Shown: positions 36,017 to 45,606 of the stretch, one piece after another
Layout: each line of letters starts with the position of its first letter
Position numbering within the stretch: the first letter of the stretch is position 1
DNA from: Microbulbifer variabilis
Lineage (GTDB): Bacteria; Pseudomonadota; Gammaproteobacteria; Pseudomonadales; Cellvibrionaceae
Assembly (NCBI RefSeq): GCF_020524905.1
Contig: NZ_JAIVKI010000008.1
Coordinates: 1-64,000 of the forward strand
Length of the DNA: 64,000 nucleotides
Reading direction: 5' to 3'
Made by a program: the position numbers and the translations under genes
Notes under the pieces: generated by a model
The model's database searches: none
What the model was told of the DNA's origin: nothing
Seen by the model: the letters and a program-made list of their open reading frames with translations, nothing else

Positions 36017-36217
36017 ATGAAGGAGATAATGGTTCGGCACCCAAATGGAAAGTTAGCGGGACGACTCCGCAACTTACCTAATAGAATAGAGGCTAGAAGC
36101 CCAAAGGGTGTGTTTTTAGGCTGGTATGACAAAAGAACCAATAAAACTCGGCGAGCAAATGGGGGGCTTCATACTCTTGGAAATACCGTCTCATCCCTGA
36201 TAGGGCTTAGTGACTAA
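36017..36217 (+). CDS. Small hypothetical protein
   Basis: 66 residues, M-K-E-I-M-V-R-H-P-N-G-K-L-A-G-R-L..., with two similar segments (H-P-N-G-K-L-A-G-R and P-K-G-V-F-L-G-W-Y-D) that look like short beta-hairpin repeats. GGGAG lies 6 bases before the ATG; the longer in-frame start at 35852 has no ribosome site and overlaps the opposite-strand frame. Short proteins of this kind occur in integrative elements, but no function is known to me. Confidence 0.6.
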   Translation: MKEIMVRHPNGKLAGRLRNLPNRIEARSPKGVFLGWYDKRTNKTRRANGGLHTLGNTVSSLIGLSD

Positions 36218-36236
36218 CCAACCCAAATCGCGGTGG

Positions 36237-36470
36237 TTATTTCTTAAACAACTTCAACCCTTCACAAGGTTCGAGTCCCAAGGCATGGCAATATTGGACA
36301 TATTCAGCCACATCAAGCCTTCTTTCTGCGGTCTCGACCTTACCGATGAACGAGTGGGGCTCGTTAATCATTACAGCCAAATCTCTCATCGAATAGCCAC
36401 GCGCAAGCCTTCCTGCCTTAAGCCAAGCAATTAGACGCAGATAGTCATTTGAATGAATAGACTTTTCCAT
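36237..36470 (-). CDS. Small helix-turn-helix (XRE-like) regulator
   Basis: 77 residues. The HTH is visible in W-L-K-A-G-R-L-A-R-G-Y-S-M-R-D-L-A-V-M-I then F-I-G-K-V-E-T-A-E-R-R-L-D, ending with the Y-V-Q-Y-C-H-A-L-G-L segment typical of short XRE repressors in genomic islands. It is convergent with the 66-residue gene (19 bp apart) and divergent from the ankyrin lipoprotein gene. A likely regulator of island genes; targets unknown. ATG start, no strong ribosome site. Confidence 0.78.
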   Translation of the reverse strand: MEKSIHSNDYLRLIAWLKAGRLARGYSMRDLAVMINEPHSFIGKVETAERRLDVAEYVQYCHALGLEPCEGLKLFKK

Positions 36471-36610
36471 TTGTCCCCATTATGGGAACATGTAATAGGC
36501 GTACCCAAAACAGGGACAAAGCAATTAACTAGTCCGACATGGGAATCGAACACAGCAAAATATGATCATTAATTACTCAAAGCAGATAATATTAAGTAGG
36601 AAACACGGTC

Positions 36611-38530
36611 ATGAAGAATTTAGCTCTAAAAGCACTATTAGTTATCATCTCTACACTAGGATTAGGCTGCGATAAGGTTGGAAGCGAAGCCAATTATGAC
36701 TCAATTATTGGGGACAAAATTGTTATACCTAAAGAAGCTCATATCATTGCTTGTAAGACTGGGTCCAGTGCATTTACGGTTAGCGATCTAATAGGAGAAA
36801 TTGAAGATGAGAATGTATCACAGCTGATAGGTAAGTTTTTTCAAGAAGGTGAGTGCTCAGCAGAAACGGCCAGCTCTGACCTGACGGTAGAGGTTATCCA
36901 ACTAGGAAAGTTTCATAAAAAGCCTACCACACTTGGTTTTCCATTCTATTCAGTAAAAATAAAACATTCCAATGGCAGTAATTTTACCTACCCTGATGGA
37001 GATAAGTCGGAGGTATGGGTCAGTAGTGACTGGTTACTCGGATTAATTAAACAATCACCCAAACTAGCCAATGCATCCCAAAAAGAAAAATATATCAATT
37101 CAAAATTAAGCCCTAAATTACAATACCTAATAACAGCTTTTGAAGAAGGTGGGCGAAAATCACCAACACTTGCTGCCAATCTTTCTTTGTATAAGATTTT
37201 CGGTCAGCATGGTTTAACTAAAAATACAGAAGAAGCAATAAACTTAATTGAATTCGCTTATAAAAAAGAAAAGTTAACTGGATTTCGTGAGTTTTGGAAA
37301 GCAACCCCTTATATTATAGCCGCATATTATTATAGCCTAGATCCAAAACTATCCAAATATCCATTTATTGCGGAAGCACATAGTAAATTTCAAAACTTTC
37401 CAATGGCAACTGGTTGGGAATTCCTGTGTAAAGGACTGCGAGAGGGTAGCAAAAGCCAGAAAGATGCTGATGATTGTTTAGTGAGTATAGCTAAAAAAGA
37501 TCTCAATCTTGCAACATTTGCATATTTTCACTATTTTGAGACCCTTCCGTCACGATCAGCACGGTCAGAGGCCGCCACATATGCAGTGCATCGAAATGAT
37601 TATTTGATCGATAAAGAAGTTAGGCGACCTGTAATTATAGAATTAGTTGAAACCGGAATTGATTTATCCTTCACTCTTGATGAAGATTACTACGGAAATG
37701 GAACCATTCTTCATGGTGCACTCAAAAACTCAGATTTTGAGTTGGCGAATTACCTAGTAAGTAAGGGTGCTTCGGTTAAAAACATTAATAGGGACAAAGA
37801 CTCATCTATTCTCATAGCCCTAAACTCTCTTCATAAAGAGAGTCCAAAGCATAAAATACTAGAAGCTCAAAAATTCATAAGGACGGCAGTTGAGTCAGGA
37901 TTGGAATTAAACAATGTATTCGATGAACAGGGTTATTCTCCAATAATGATTGCAGCCAGGCATGGTATAACTTCGATAGTAGATATATTATTAGAGCACG
38001 GAGCAAACCCAATAACAAAAAATACAATTCGAAATGGAAAAGATATAGAAGAGCTTAACGGAATAGATCAAGCCATCAGATACAAAAATGTTCAGCTAGA
38101 AGCCGTATTCAATAAACATGGATTTTCTGTCGAAAAAGAATTTGATAATCTAAGAAAAAATATTCATGAAGAAGAGGTTATAGAAACCAAGCGAGTTGCA
38201 GAAGCAGAGAAAATAGCTGCAACACACCCATATATAGCAGAAATTAGTTGTAATGTGGGCTACTCAATTCAGCCTATATATGGATGCTTAAAGAAATATG
38301 GCTCTATAGTTTACAAAGATGAGCTTAAAAATGTCTCATACAGCGGGATTGATTTGATGTATAACAAAAAATTGGAAATCCCATTAACTGAGAAATTTGT
38401 ATTGCAGATCCAGAATGGAGAAGGAAAATATAGCCGCATTGATGTCCACATCACTGACATTGTAACAAATAAATTGGTTTACAATGATCGAGCAGAGGGG
38501 CCATACAAGGTAATTAGCGTGCAGAATTAA
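36611..38530 (+). CDS. Ankyrin-repeat lipoprotein
   Basis: 639 residues. A lipoprotein signal ends L-G-L-G-C with the lipidated Cys at residue 20; Asp at the next position favours inner-membrane retention under the E. coli sorting rule. The middle region (about 190-330) has Sel1-like helical character. Ankyrin repeats are visible at about 370-395 (G-T-I-L-H-G-A-L ... L-V-S-K-G-A-S-V) and 435-470 (G-Y-S-P-I-M-I-A-A-R-H-G ... L-L-E-H-G-A-N-P). The last 100 residues contain C-N-V-G-Y and a beta-rich domain. AGGA precedes the ATG. Possibly a protective or binding protein in the envelope; partner unknown. Confidence 0.72.
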   Translation: MKNLALKALLVIISTLGLGCDKVGSEANYDSIIGDKIVIPKEAHIIACKTGSSAFTVSDLIGEIEDENVSQLIGKFFQEGECSAETASSDLTVEVIQLGKFHKKPTTLGFPFYSVKIKHSNGSNFTYPDGDKSEVWVSSDWLLGLIKQSPKLANASQKEKYINSKLSPKLQYLITAFEEGGRKSPTLAANLSLYKIFGQHGLTKNTEEAINLIEFAYKKEKLTGFREFWKATPYIIAAYYYSLDPKLSKYPFIAEAHSKFQNFPMATGWEFLCKGLREGSKSQKDADDCLVSIAKKDLNLATFAYFHYFETLPSRSARSEAATYAVHRNDYLIDKEVRRPVIIELVETGIDLSFTLDEDYYGNGTILHGALKNSDFELANYLVSKGASVKNINRDKDSSILIALNSLHKESPKHKILEAQKFIRTAVESGLELNNVFDEQGYSPIMIAARHGITSIVDILLEHGANPITKNTIRNGKDIEELNGIDQAIRYKNVQLEAVFNKHGFSVEKEFDNLRKNIHEEEVIETKRVAEAEKIAATHPYIAEISCNVGYSIQPIYGCLKKYGSIVYKDELKNVSYSGIDLMYNKKLEIPLTEKFVLQIQNGEGKYSRIDVHITDIVTNKLVYNDRAEGPYKVISVQN

Positions 38531-38637
38531 TTTTGGCCTTATAGCACACTCCGTAGATAGAGTGTGCTTACACCTACTAGCTAAGGTTGTATCAAAAGTG
38601 ACAACTAAAATAATGATACTTATTAGCAAGTATTACT

Positions 38638-39717
38638 TTAAGGTGAAAAGCAGCCAGCTTGTAGTCGCTCAAGAGTGTCTCTGGCCTTCACACTAACATC
38701 CTTTCTCTCTAGGTGAGCATATATCTGAGTGGTTGAAATATCGGTATGCCCCAGTACATTCGCCACTTCATAGAGAGATAAACCGGACTGTATCAATCTA
38801 CTAGCACAAGTATGACGAAGATCATGAATCTTAAAGTTATCTATCTCTGCCCGCTTAATTGCGGCACGAATTCCCTTTGCTTGATATCCCCTGGCCTGTC
38901 CATTCTTATTAGTGAAAACAAATTCGTCTGACACACGCTCGTTAAAACGCCTTTCGAAGATAACTTTTACACGGGTTGTCATATAGACGATGGATTCATT
39001 TCTTACTTTTGGACGCCAAAGGTTTATACAACCATTCCCTATATCAATAGCAGACCATTTTATATTTGCTATCTCGCTATAGCGTGCTCCCGTATCCAAT
39101 AAGATCACTACAAGATCATAATTATCATGATAACGACGATTCTCAGCAATAGGCCGGGACTCATAGTCCGGTCTATAGGCACGTTGTCTTTTAGGGTCTA
39201 ACTCATGCAGAAGCCGGCCTTCTTCTTCCCGCGATAGATATCTCAATCGGTGCTTTGGTAACTTAACCTTCGGAAAGGTTAGATCTTTAACCATATAGCC
39301 ATGATCCCTTGCCCAGCCAATAGATGCCCTAATTACCTGAAAATTATGTTTAATTGTTTGACCAGCTGCACCCTCCTGCTCTCTCAAGCTTTTCAATTTG
39401 GTAAGGTGCCAATCACGCAGTTCATCCAAGTGTAAACTGACATCCATGCGTTCTGACACAACCTTTACATTGGTTGTTGTATAAAGGCTGCTTCCAGTAC
39501 CTTCCTTTTGTTTTACGTATTCTGCAAAAGCATCACGAAGGGTAATACGTGGACGCTCACCAAGTTCTTCAATGCGATGAATCTCTTCTTTCCATTCCCG
39601 CTCCATTCTTTCAGCAATTCGCTTGTTAGTGGTCTTTGAACTGCGACAATAAGTTTTACCGTTATGGTTAAATTGGATGTAATAGTTTCCCTTTCCGTTT
39701 CGTTTGAATACACTCAT
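38638..39717 (-). CDS. Tyrosine integrase of the tRNA-associated island
   Basis: 359 residues. The N-terminal arm-binding part (residues 1-45, M-S-V-F-K-R-N-G-K-G-N-Y-Y-I-Q-F) is typical of phage and island integrases; the core-binding domain spans about 60-150. The catalytic domain contains R212 (G-A-R-Y-S-E-I), H298 and R301 (H-D-L-R-H), H324 (L-G-H-T-D) and Y333 (I-Y-A-H-L). All catalytic residues are present. It is clearly different from the 340-residue recombinase of the nested element. The best candidate to act on the 47-bp tRNA repeats, although the right repeat is 7.4 kb away. Confidence 0.9.
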   Translation of the reverse strand: MSVFKRNGKGNYYIQFNHNGKTYCRSSKTTNKRIAERMEREWKEEIHRIEELGERPRITLRDAFAEYVKQKEGTGSSLYTTTNVKVVSERMDVSLHLDELRDWHLTKLKSLREQEGAAGQTIKHNFQVIRASIGWARDHGYMVKDLTFPKVKLPKHRLRYLSREEEGRLLHELDPKRQRAYRPDYESRPIAENRRYHDNYDLVVILLDTGARYSEIANIKWSAIDIGNGCINLWRPKVRNESIVYMTTRVKVIFERRFNERVSDEFVFTNKNGQARGYQAKGIRAAIKRAEIDNFKIHDLRHTCASRLIQSGLSLYEVANVLGHTDISTTQIYAHLERKDVSVKARDTLERLQAGCFSP

Positions 39718-40960
39718 AATTAATAGCTCCTATATATTGTTGACTCTTACCAAGTCGTATACCTTCGCTATTATTTACTCTGCATTTCAACAGGCTTACC
39801 TGATCTAGGAGAAACTTTTTAGTTCTTCAAAATTATTATAAATTTATTCAATACTAAAGTGTCATTAAAGCAGAAGAAGAGACGCACCAAAATTAACTTG
39901 TTATTAGCCACCTGGAAAAAACAAGATTGTATTACTACCTCTCACCTATATTAGATTGAAAAACAAGTCTGTCGTTAATTTGACGCCTTGCAATCTAATT
40001 CCTTTCACAATAAATTTAAGGTAATATCTGCTATATAAAGGTTAGTGTGTAGTGGTCTAATTTTTCCGTGACAATACCTAGTGCGAACCACTCCATGTGG
40101 TAAAGTCAGATATCACAGAACTCTTCAACCTTGTTCGCGAAGTACTAGTCTTGGGGTGTACAAGAACAGTAGTCCTCTCTACTCGTATCTCTGGATGCAA
40201 TTCAGGTTAACTATTTAGCCATGAATCCAGAATCCAGAATCGTGGGTATGAATCTTACTATGTGGCGTAGCTTTCGGTATCGACCAATGGCCATTCATTG
40301 GCACCAGTTTGCGATTCTCATGCTTCATTAACTGATTAACTAGCCCTCAGATTATGCATTATAAGTGTCAGTCGCAGATCGACTGTAATTGTTAATTCAT
40401 CTTTCCCTTCGGCTGACGATAGTAGTAACTTTATATTGACTTTCTTATTGTTGAATAGATAGGTCTAACGGTATGAGTCCAATACATAAGGGGTTCCACA
40501 CTTACCATAATCAAGTTTCCTTAGACTAGCTTCAACTTACATCAATTCTTTGGATAGCTGTGAATCATAACTAGAAAATGAAATATTTGTTGATCGTATT
40601 TTATCGAACTACCAAAAAATATCTAAAAGATGTTACGTAGAGGAACGCTAATTGCACCATGGTATCAATTGATCTAATAAAGGAACAGCCAGTTATTGAA
40701 GGTAACGATTTTTATGGTAGTCTTGATTTCGATGCTGAATCGCCATGGCTGTATATGACCAAAAAGACAGCATACATTTTTCATTGAGATGGTCTTTTAT
40801 AAATCTTCTGGCATTCGTAGTAACTTAAACAGCCTCTTAGGGGGCTAATCAGTTTGAGGCCCAAAGTATTTTTAAGAGTTTTTTTAATCTTTCTTGCAAA
40901 CACATAAAAATAACTAGATTAGTGTTTTCTACACTCCTATTAAGTATTTAAGGAAGCGTT
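39718..40960. other. 1.2-kb region without a convincing gene
   Basis: AT-rich DNA between the integrase and the GIY-YIG-like gene. The only coding-like piece is a 42-codon frame at 40659-40787 (M-V-S-I-D-L-I-K-E-Q-P-V-I-E-G..., plus strand), possibly a fragment of a lost gene. A short hairpin (AGCCTC/GGGGCT) lies near 40831-40846. The position beside the integrase suggests a former island end or decayed cargo. Confidence 0.4.
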
Positions 40961-41644
40961 ATGTTTAAACCTCTATCTTCATGGATTAAAAGAAATCATC
41001 CTCTTCCTGTAAGATTTTATACCGCTGGCTACGTTGATAAGCCTAAAAATGAATGGTCTGTATGGCTTTCTATAGAAGAAGTTTCCCCCCTTTACTTGGC
41101 AACAAATATGAAGTGGCAAAGCCTTGAAGAAAGCAGGAAAATTACTCAAGACTATCTTAATGAGGCAAGTGAACTAATCAATGGACTTGAAGGTGGGTGG
41201 TTAGATCATGAAGAGCAAGAGCTAATAATAAACTATTTAGGATTGCCTCCAGATCCATCGTTACCAATATATTTAATTACATATACTAATAGTGAGGACC
41301 AAGAAGAGCTTGCATATATTGGTATAACAAAAAAAAGTTCAAGATTTTTAGGTGGACATCCAGCAGCTCTAAAATTACATAGCCCAAAATATACCAATAC
41401 GGTTAAGAAAATATATCGCTGCACAGCATGGTTTCATGATGATGACGAATACATATCTTTGGACTGGATGCAACCTGAATCACTTTCCTTAGAATTAATC
41501 GATTCTTTGGAATCTCATCTCATTTACCATTTCCAGCCGGAACTGAATACCGCTAAAAAGAAAAATAATCTAGCAAAATGGGATTTCTATATTCACATAC
41601 AGAATTTTCTTGACGGTAAATTTCTGAATGATAAATTTGTTTAA
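40961..41644 (+). CDS. GIY-YIG-like nuclease domain protein
   Basis: 227 residues. The second half has the layout of a GIY-YIG domain: I-Y-L-I-T-Y (about 107-112), then A-Y-I-G-I-T-K-K-S-S-R-F (about 123-134), a conserved H, and a C-terminal E-S-H-L-I-Y-H-F-Q-P-E-L-N (about 190-203), where the Glu and Asn match the family's metal-binding Glu and terminal P-x-L-N. The first GIY tyrosine motif is degenerate. The N-terminal 100 residues are unassigned. No signal peptide. First gene of a defence-like stretch in the right arm of the island. The assignment rests on motif reading only. Confidence 0.55.
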   Translation: MFKPLSSWIKRNHPLPVRFYTAGYVDKPKNEWSVWLSIEEVSPLYLATNMKWQSLEESRKITQDYLNEASELINGLEGGWLDHEEQELIINYLGLPPDPSLPIYLITYTNSEDQEELAYIGITKKSSRFLGGHPAALKLHSPKYTNTVKKIYRCTAWFHDDDEYISLDWMQPESLSLELIDSLESHLIYHFQPELNTAKKKNNLAKWDFYIHIQNFLDGKFLNDKFV

Positions 41645-41758
41645 GATAAAACTTACTATGTATTAACATTACTTCCGGACTAAACTTATACTCCAAATTT
41701 GTTACGATCATTGTAATACAGACTGCTAAATTTTAACTACGCAAGGATATCTTTCTAA

Positions 41759-42391
41759 ATGATAGAAGCAATACTTGGAGGTGTCGTAGCAATAATCTTA
41801 AGCATGATCGCAAATGTTCTTACTCCGTTTTTCCAGGGATTATTTAAGATCAAACCGATTATAGTTCCAGAGGTGCTTGAGCGGGAAATACCAGAACCAC
41901 CACCTTCGGACATCGAAGAATGGAGAACTCAAAATCGAGCCAAATTAGAATCTGTTATAGGTAAGGTATATTTTTACGGCTTTTCTTACTTCGTAATGTA
42001 TATGGCATTCTATATTCCTATTTCTTTACATGGAGGCCTTTTTAACCCTACAGTAAATCTCATAGATTCTAAACTCACAATAAATTACATTATAAACCAA
42101 GAGAATTTATCTACAATTTGCGCCATATTTGGCATTCTAGCCTATGCGCCTTTTTGGAAACTGTCGCAGCTTATAGCAAGTTTCATAGGCTCGATAGTTA
42201 TTCGATTTACTTTCGTAAACGAAGTGAAATATTTCGCATTTACGGTACTGGCAATGATATTTTGGGCATTTTTTATTGCAGGCAATGTTTCATGGGTAAT
42301 CCATGCTGGCGCCAGTTGGTTTGATTCAATCAAGCTCTCATTAATACTATGGTTTTTACTATTCTTTCTCGCATTAACGAATAAGAATTAA
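41759..42391 (+). CDS. Predicted membrane protein of unknown function
   Basis: 210 residues with about five hydrophobic segments: residues 5-25, 73-93, 117-137, 155-178 and 188-207. A Pro/Glu-rich linker (P-E-V-L-E-R-E-I-P-E-P-P-P-S-D) follows the first. No family is recognised. Within a cluster of nuclease-like genes, a small membrane protein could be an effector, but there is no sequence proof of that. AAGGA lies somewhat far (about 13 bases) from the ATG. Confidence 0.55.
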   Translation: MIEAILGGVVAIILSMIANVLTPFFQGLFKIKPIIVPEVLEREIPEPPPSDIEEWRTQNRAKLESVIGKVYFYGFSYFVMYMAFYIPISLHGGLFNPTVNLIDSKLTINYIINQENLSTICAIFGILAYAPFWKLSQLIASFIGSIVIRFTFVNEVKYFAFTVLAMIFWAFFIAGNVSWVIHAGASWFDSIKLSLILWFLLFFLALTNKN

Positions 42392-42481
42392 GATCTCATA
42401 ACGTGTTGCACGTCGGACAAATCATACGCTACATTTAATAGTTATCAAAGAGCTCGACTTTAATTCAGAGGAAGCCTCATA

Positions 42482-43027
42482 ATGAAGTGGGTATTTATTG
42501 ACTATGAAAACATTGGGAGCATGGAGAAAATAGACCTGTCCCAATATGAAAAAGTTATTGTTTTCCTTGGTGCAAAACAGCCAAAATTAGATTTTGGTAC
42601 GTCTAAGTACGAGGCCCCTATTAATCTAACAGTTATTCAAATAAAAGATACTCGACCAAATAATCTAGATTTCCATTTGGCATATTATCTGGGCAAATAT
42701 GATCATGAAGCGGGTAAAGATGTCACGTTTGAAGTTGTCACGAATGATAATGGATTCGCACCATTAATTTCTCATCTGCAATCAAATGGTAGATCCTGCA
42801 AGCACATAAATAATTTTATAACCCAAGATTCTACTCAAAAGTTATTAACAGTGCTTAAAAAATCTCCCAAAGAAAAGCGCCCCAAAACATTAGCTTCATT
42901 GAAAAACCACATAGCTGTTTGCTTAAAGTTACAGAACAATGAAATAGCAGTTCAGGGGCAAGTCAACAAATTAGTTCAAGAGAAAAAAGTGATTCTAAAT
43001 GGAGAATCTGTGGAGTACCAGTGCTAA
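42482..43027 (+). CDS. NYN/PIN-like nuclease domain protein
   Basis: 181 residues. W-V-F-I-D-Y-E-N-I-G at the N-terminus, N-N-L-D-F-H-L-A-Y-Y-L-G in the middle (about 61-72) and E-V-V-T-N-D-N-G-F-A-P-L-I (about 82-94) supply the conserved acidic residues of PIN/NYN-type metal-dependent ribonucleases. The C-terminal ~60 residues form a separate basic helical domain resembling a winged-helix end. GAGGAAGCC precedes the ATG. A likely RNA-cleaving enzyme; target unknown. Neighbouring genes are nuclease- and methylase-related, so a defence role is possible. Confidence 0.72.
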   Translation: MKWVFIDYENIGSMEKIDLSQYEKVIVFLGAKQPKLDFGTSKYEAPINLTVIQIKDTRPNNLDFHLAYYLGKYDHEAGKDVTFEVVTNDNGFAPLISHLQSNGRSCKHINNFITQDSTQKLLTVLKKSPKEKRPKTLASLKNHIAVCLKLQNNEIAVQGQVNKLVQEKKVILNGESVEYQC

Positions 43028-43126
43028 CACATTGATGCACCCAATCATCACTCCCTCTGCTTGTTTAGTGCCATGGGGTCTGGGCAAGATACTCAGACTA
43101 CTGAAAAATCCTAGGTTAGTATTTTT

Positions 43127-43588
43127 TTAAGGATTTTTGGGAATCTTTGGTAAACGTTTTAAATCATCAACCTTATTATTTAATACCTTAAGCTTATTTA
43201 GTGAAATTTGGTACTGCCCATTTGATGGTAGAGGTTTTCCACTGAACTCTTCCCATATTAATCTACCTGGTCCATTATATATTTCCTCAAACTCACCACT
43301 TGATAAGATCTTGATAACTATTGCGTATTCTGGTTCACTACGAAATGAAGCAGACTTTGACTGGGTAGCCTTTATTTCTATTTGCTTTCCCGTAGCTGTA
43401 ACAGCATCGTACCCCTTGTTTGATGCCGGCATTAATTTTAGATCATAAGCATCTGCTACCAAACATTCACCTATACTGCCCACCATATGGCCATCGGGAG
43501 TAAAGTGTCTACCAGGAAACATAGCTTCCAATTCACTAACGGTTGAATACAGTTGTTGCACGAGACTTTGAAATTTTTTGTGATTCAT
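43127..43588 (-). CDS. PD-(D/E)xK-like protein (DUF6998-type)
   Basis: 153 residues. G-S-I-G-E-C-L-V-A-D (E41), K-G-Y-D-A-V-T (D61) and Q-I-E-I-K-A-T (E71, K73) reproduce the E...D...ExK arrangement of restriction-endonuclease-fold enzymes. The family as I recall it (DUF6998) is often found beside restriction-modification genes. It is on the same strand as, and downstream of, HsdS, HsdM and the 154-residue unknown protein, all running 46188 to 43127, so it may supply the cleavage activity that HsdR normally provides. That link is an inference. Confidence 0.65.
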   Translation of the reverse strand: MNHKKFQSLVQQLYSTVSELEAMFPGRHFTPDGHMVGSIGECLVADAYDLKLMPASNKGYDAVTATGKQIEIKATQSKSASFRSEPEYAIVIKILSSGEFEEIYNGPGRLIWEEFSGKPLPSNGQYQISLNKLKVLNNKVDDLKRLPKIPKNP

Positions 43589-43631
43589 CTAGATCTACTT
43601 ATCCCATAAATTCTTTCGATGGATTTTGAAC

Positions 43632-44096
43632 CTAATCTTCTAGGCCTGCCACCGCAGCCATAGTCCAATCACTTAAACGTTGTTTAGAGATTTCTACAGT
43701 TTCTTGGGAAAACACCGTTTGGTGGCGAATTATCACAGCTTCAAAAGCATACCCTTCTAAACCCATCTCTACCAAAGCGTGATAGGCTTTTGACTCTCTA
43801 GGTCTATTAACTGTTCTCTCGACAGCGCCAATAATCCCGTGTCGCTCTATCATCGGCCATGTTCTTGATGCTCTCGTTCGTTTACCATTTTTTGCACTCA
43901 ATACTTCTTCATATGCATAGACAGCTTGTAGCGCTTCAATTTCTGCAGGCATGTTTGCTCCATGTTCCTCGGCTCGTATTTGTAACGAGCGTTCGATAGC
44001 CTGTTTAGCTAAATCCTCTCGCCCTTTTGCCTTTGCATTCTGAGCAAATATCTCACATTTTTTTACGGTATCTATTTTTTTAATTCTCTCTTCCAT
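43632..44096 (-). CDS. Conserved hypothetical protein beside the methylase genes
   Basis: 154 residues from ATG 44096 (M-E-E-R-I-K-K-I-D-T-V-K-K-C-E-I-F-A-Q-N-A-K); a TTG at 44141 would add 15 residues. Helical and basic, with K-N-G-K-R-T-R-A-S-R-T-W and H-G-I-I-G-A-V-E-R segments that look like conserved motifs of a nucleic-acid-binding protein. I believe I have seen relatives next to restriction genes but cannot name the family. It sits between HsdM (81 bp upstream) and the PD-(D/E)xK gene on the same strand. Confidence 0.6.
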   Translation of the reverse strand: MEERIKKIDTVKKCEIFAQNAKAKGREDLAKQAIERSLQIRAEEHGANMPAEIEALQAVYAYEEVLSAKNGKRTRASRTWPMIERHGIIGAVERTVNRPRESKAYHALVEMGLEGYAFEAVIIRHQTVFSQETVEISKQRLSDWTMAAVAGLED

Positions 44097-44177
44097 TTTC
44101 TCAAAACCATATAACAAATTAACAGATCTTAAATATACCAAAATAATTTTGATAGAAACTACTTTATAACATGTAAA

Positions 44178-45602
44178 TTATTTATCATAGATGGTGCAAT
44201 TAGATATCAGTCTCTTCATCTCTTTCTGAAGAGATAATAACTTCTCTTCCAGTTTTTCTTGCCCATTTAAAATTTCAGATAAAGATTTTTCATCTGAATC
44301 ATTTTCGATTGCTTTTACGTAGAGGCTAGGAAGCAGCTTCCCATGCTGGTTAATAACTTTAGCGTCATCAACCACAGCTGAAAATCCATCTACACTTTCT
44401 CTAGATTCATATGCAGAAACTATTTTACTTATTACAGATTTTGAAAGGTTATTATTAACATTTTTTCTTGTGCTAACAGAGTCGGTATCTAAAAAAAATA
44501 TATCACTTTTTGGTTTTGATTCTCTCATAATAAGGATATAAGCTTTTACACTAGTTCCGCGTAGAGAGTTCTGAGGGAGACTTATAACTGCATCTATATT
44601 TCCATTTTCAACCAGTAATCTTCTTAAATTGCCTTCTGCTCCACCTCGAAACAAAACTCCTTCTGGAATCATTATCGCAATTACTCCATTTTCATTTATG
44701 CTATCTAAAGCATGAAGTATGAATGCGAAGTCAGCGCGACCATTTGAAGGTAACAACCCTTTATATTTAAAGCCATAATTATTTTGATAACCAACTAAAT
44801 CTTTAGTTTTTAAAGAAAAAGGTGGATCTGCAAGAATCACGTCAAATTTTCTATTGTCTGTATCGGAGTAGAAACTATGTAAAGTGTCATCAAATTCAAT
44901 ACTAGAAATATCTACCCCATGAACCATCATGTTCAGCCTAGCAATTCTACATATTTTATCATTTACTTCCCTCCCTAGGATTTGAATATTTTCAGGATTT
45001 TCACCCTTATTTTTCAAGTAGCTGATTACACTTGTAAGGAATCCCCCTGTTCCACATACTGGATCATATATTTTTTGGCCTGCAGATGGCTTTAGTAACT
45101 CGACCATAAGCTTGCCTATTTCTGGGGAGCTAAAGTGTTCAGGAAGAAAGTTGAAATCTTCCAGGAAAAAATGATTAATTATATTTTGAAATAGTTTTGG
45201 ATAAACATCGGCATCCAAATAATACATACTCTCGATATCAATTGTTTTTAGGTGCTTTAATGTCCATAAAATAAGCCCACCCCACTCATTGTCAGAAATA
45301 TTTTTTGGGGGCGAAAAATCAAATATATAATTACCATTGAACCATATTTGCGGGTAGCACTCCCTTAATTTATCTAAACTTTCATATAGTTTATCTGTAA
45401 CTTTTTTATTATCATTTTTTAGTATCTGCAGATAATCAACTGAGCTTGGAATAAATAATGAGTGCTGCTCTGATGTAAGATATCGAAAAACATATAAAGA
45501 AAGAAATGGAAGGATAACTTCAGATGAGCTCACCCGACTCTTAAATGGGTTTAATAGACCTAGTATTCTACTTTCCAATCCACTTAAATCAATTTTAGTC
45601 AA
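44178..45602 (-). CDS. N6-adenine DNA methylase, HsdM-like
   Basis: 474 residues. The SAM-binding motif I D-P-V-C-G-T-G-G-F is at 180-188 and the catalytic motif IV A-D-P-P-F at 258-262 (the family has N/D-P-P-F/Y). An N-terminal helical domain (1-150) and a C-terminal coiled-coil-like end (E-K-L-E-E-K-L-L-S-L-Q) resemble type I modification subunits. The start is TTG, 4 bases after the HsdS stop, so they are coupled. With the S subunit it would methylate adenine in a specific sequence. No HsdR gene exists in the window. Confidence 0.85.
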   Translation of the reverse strand: MTKIDLSGLESRILGLLNPFKSRVSSSEVILPFLSLYVFRYLTSEQHSLFIPSSVDYLQILKNDNKKVTDKLYESLDKLRECYPQIWFNGNYIFDFSPPKNISDNEWGGLILWTLKHLKTIDIESMYYLDADVYPKLFQNIINHFFLEDFNFLPEHFSSPEIGKLMVELLKPSAGQKIYDPVCGTGGFLTSVISYLKNKGENPENIQILGREVNDKICRIARLNMMVHGVDISSIEFDDTLHSFYSDTDNRKFDVILADPPFSLKTKDLVGYQNNYGFKYKGLLPSNGRADFAFILHALDSINENGVIAIMIPEGVLFRGGAEGNLRRLLVENGNIDAVISLPQNSLRGTSVKAYILIMRESKPKSDIFFLDTDSVSTRKNVNNNLSKSVISKIVSAYESRESVDGFSAVVDDAKVINQHGKLLPSLYVKAIENDSDEKSLSEILNGQEKLEEKLLSLQKEMKRLISNCTIYDK

Positions 45603-45606
45603 GGTA

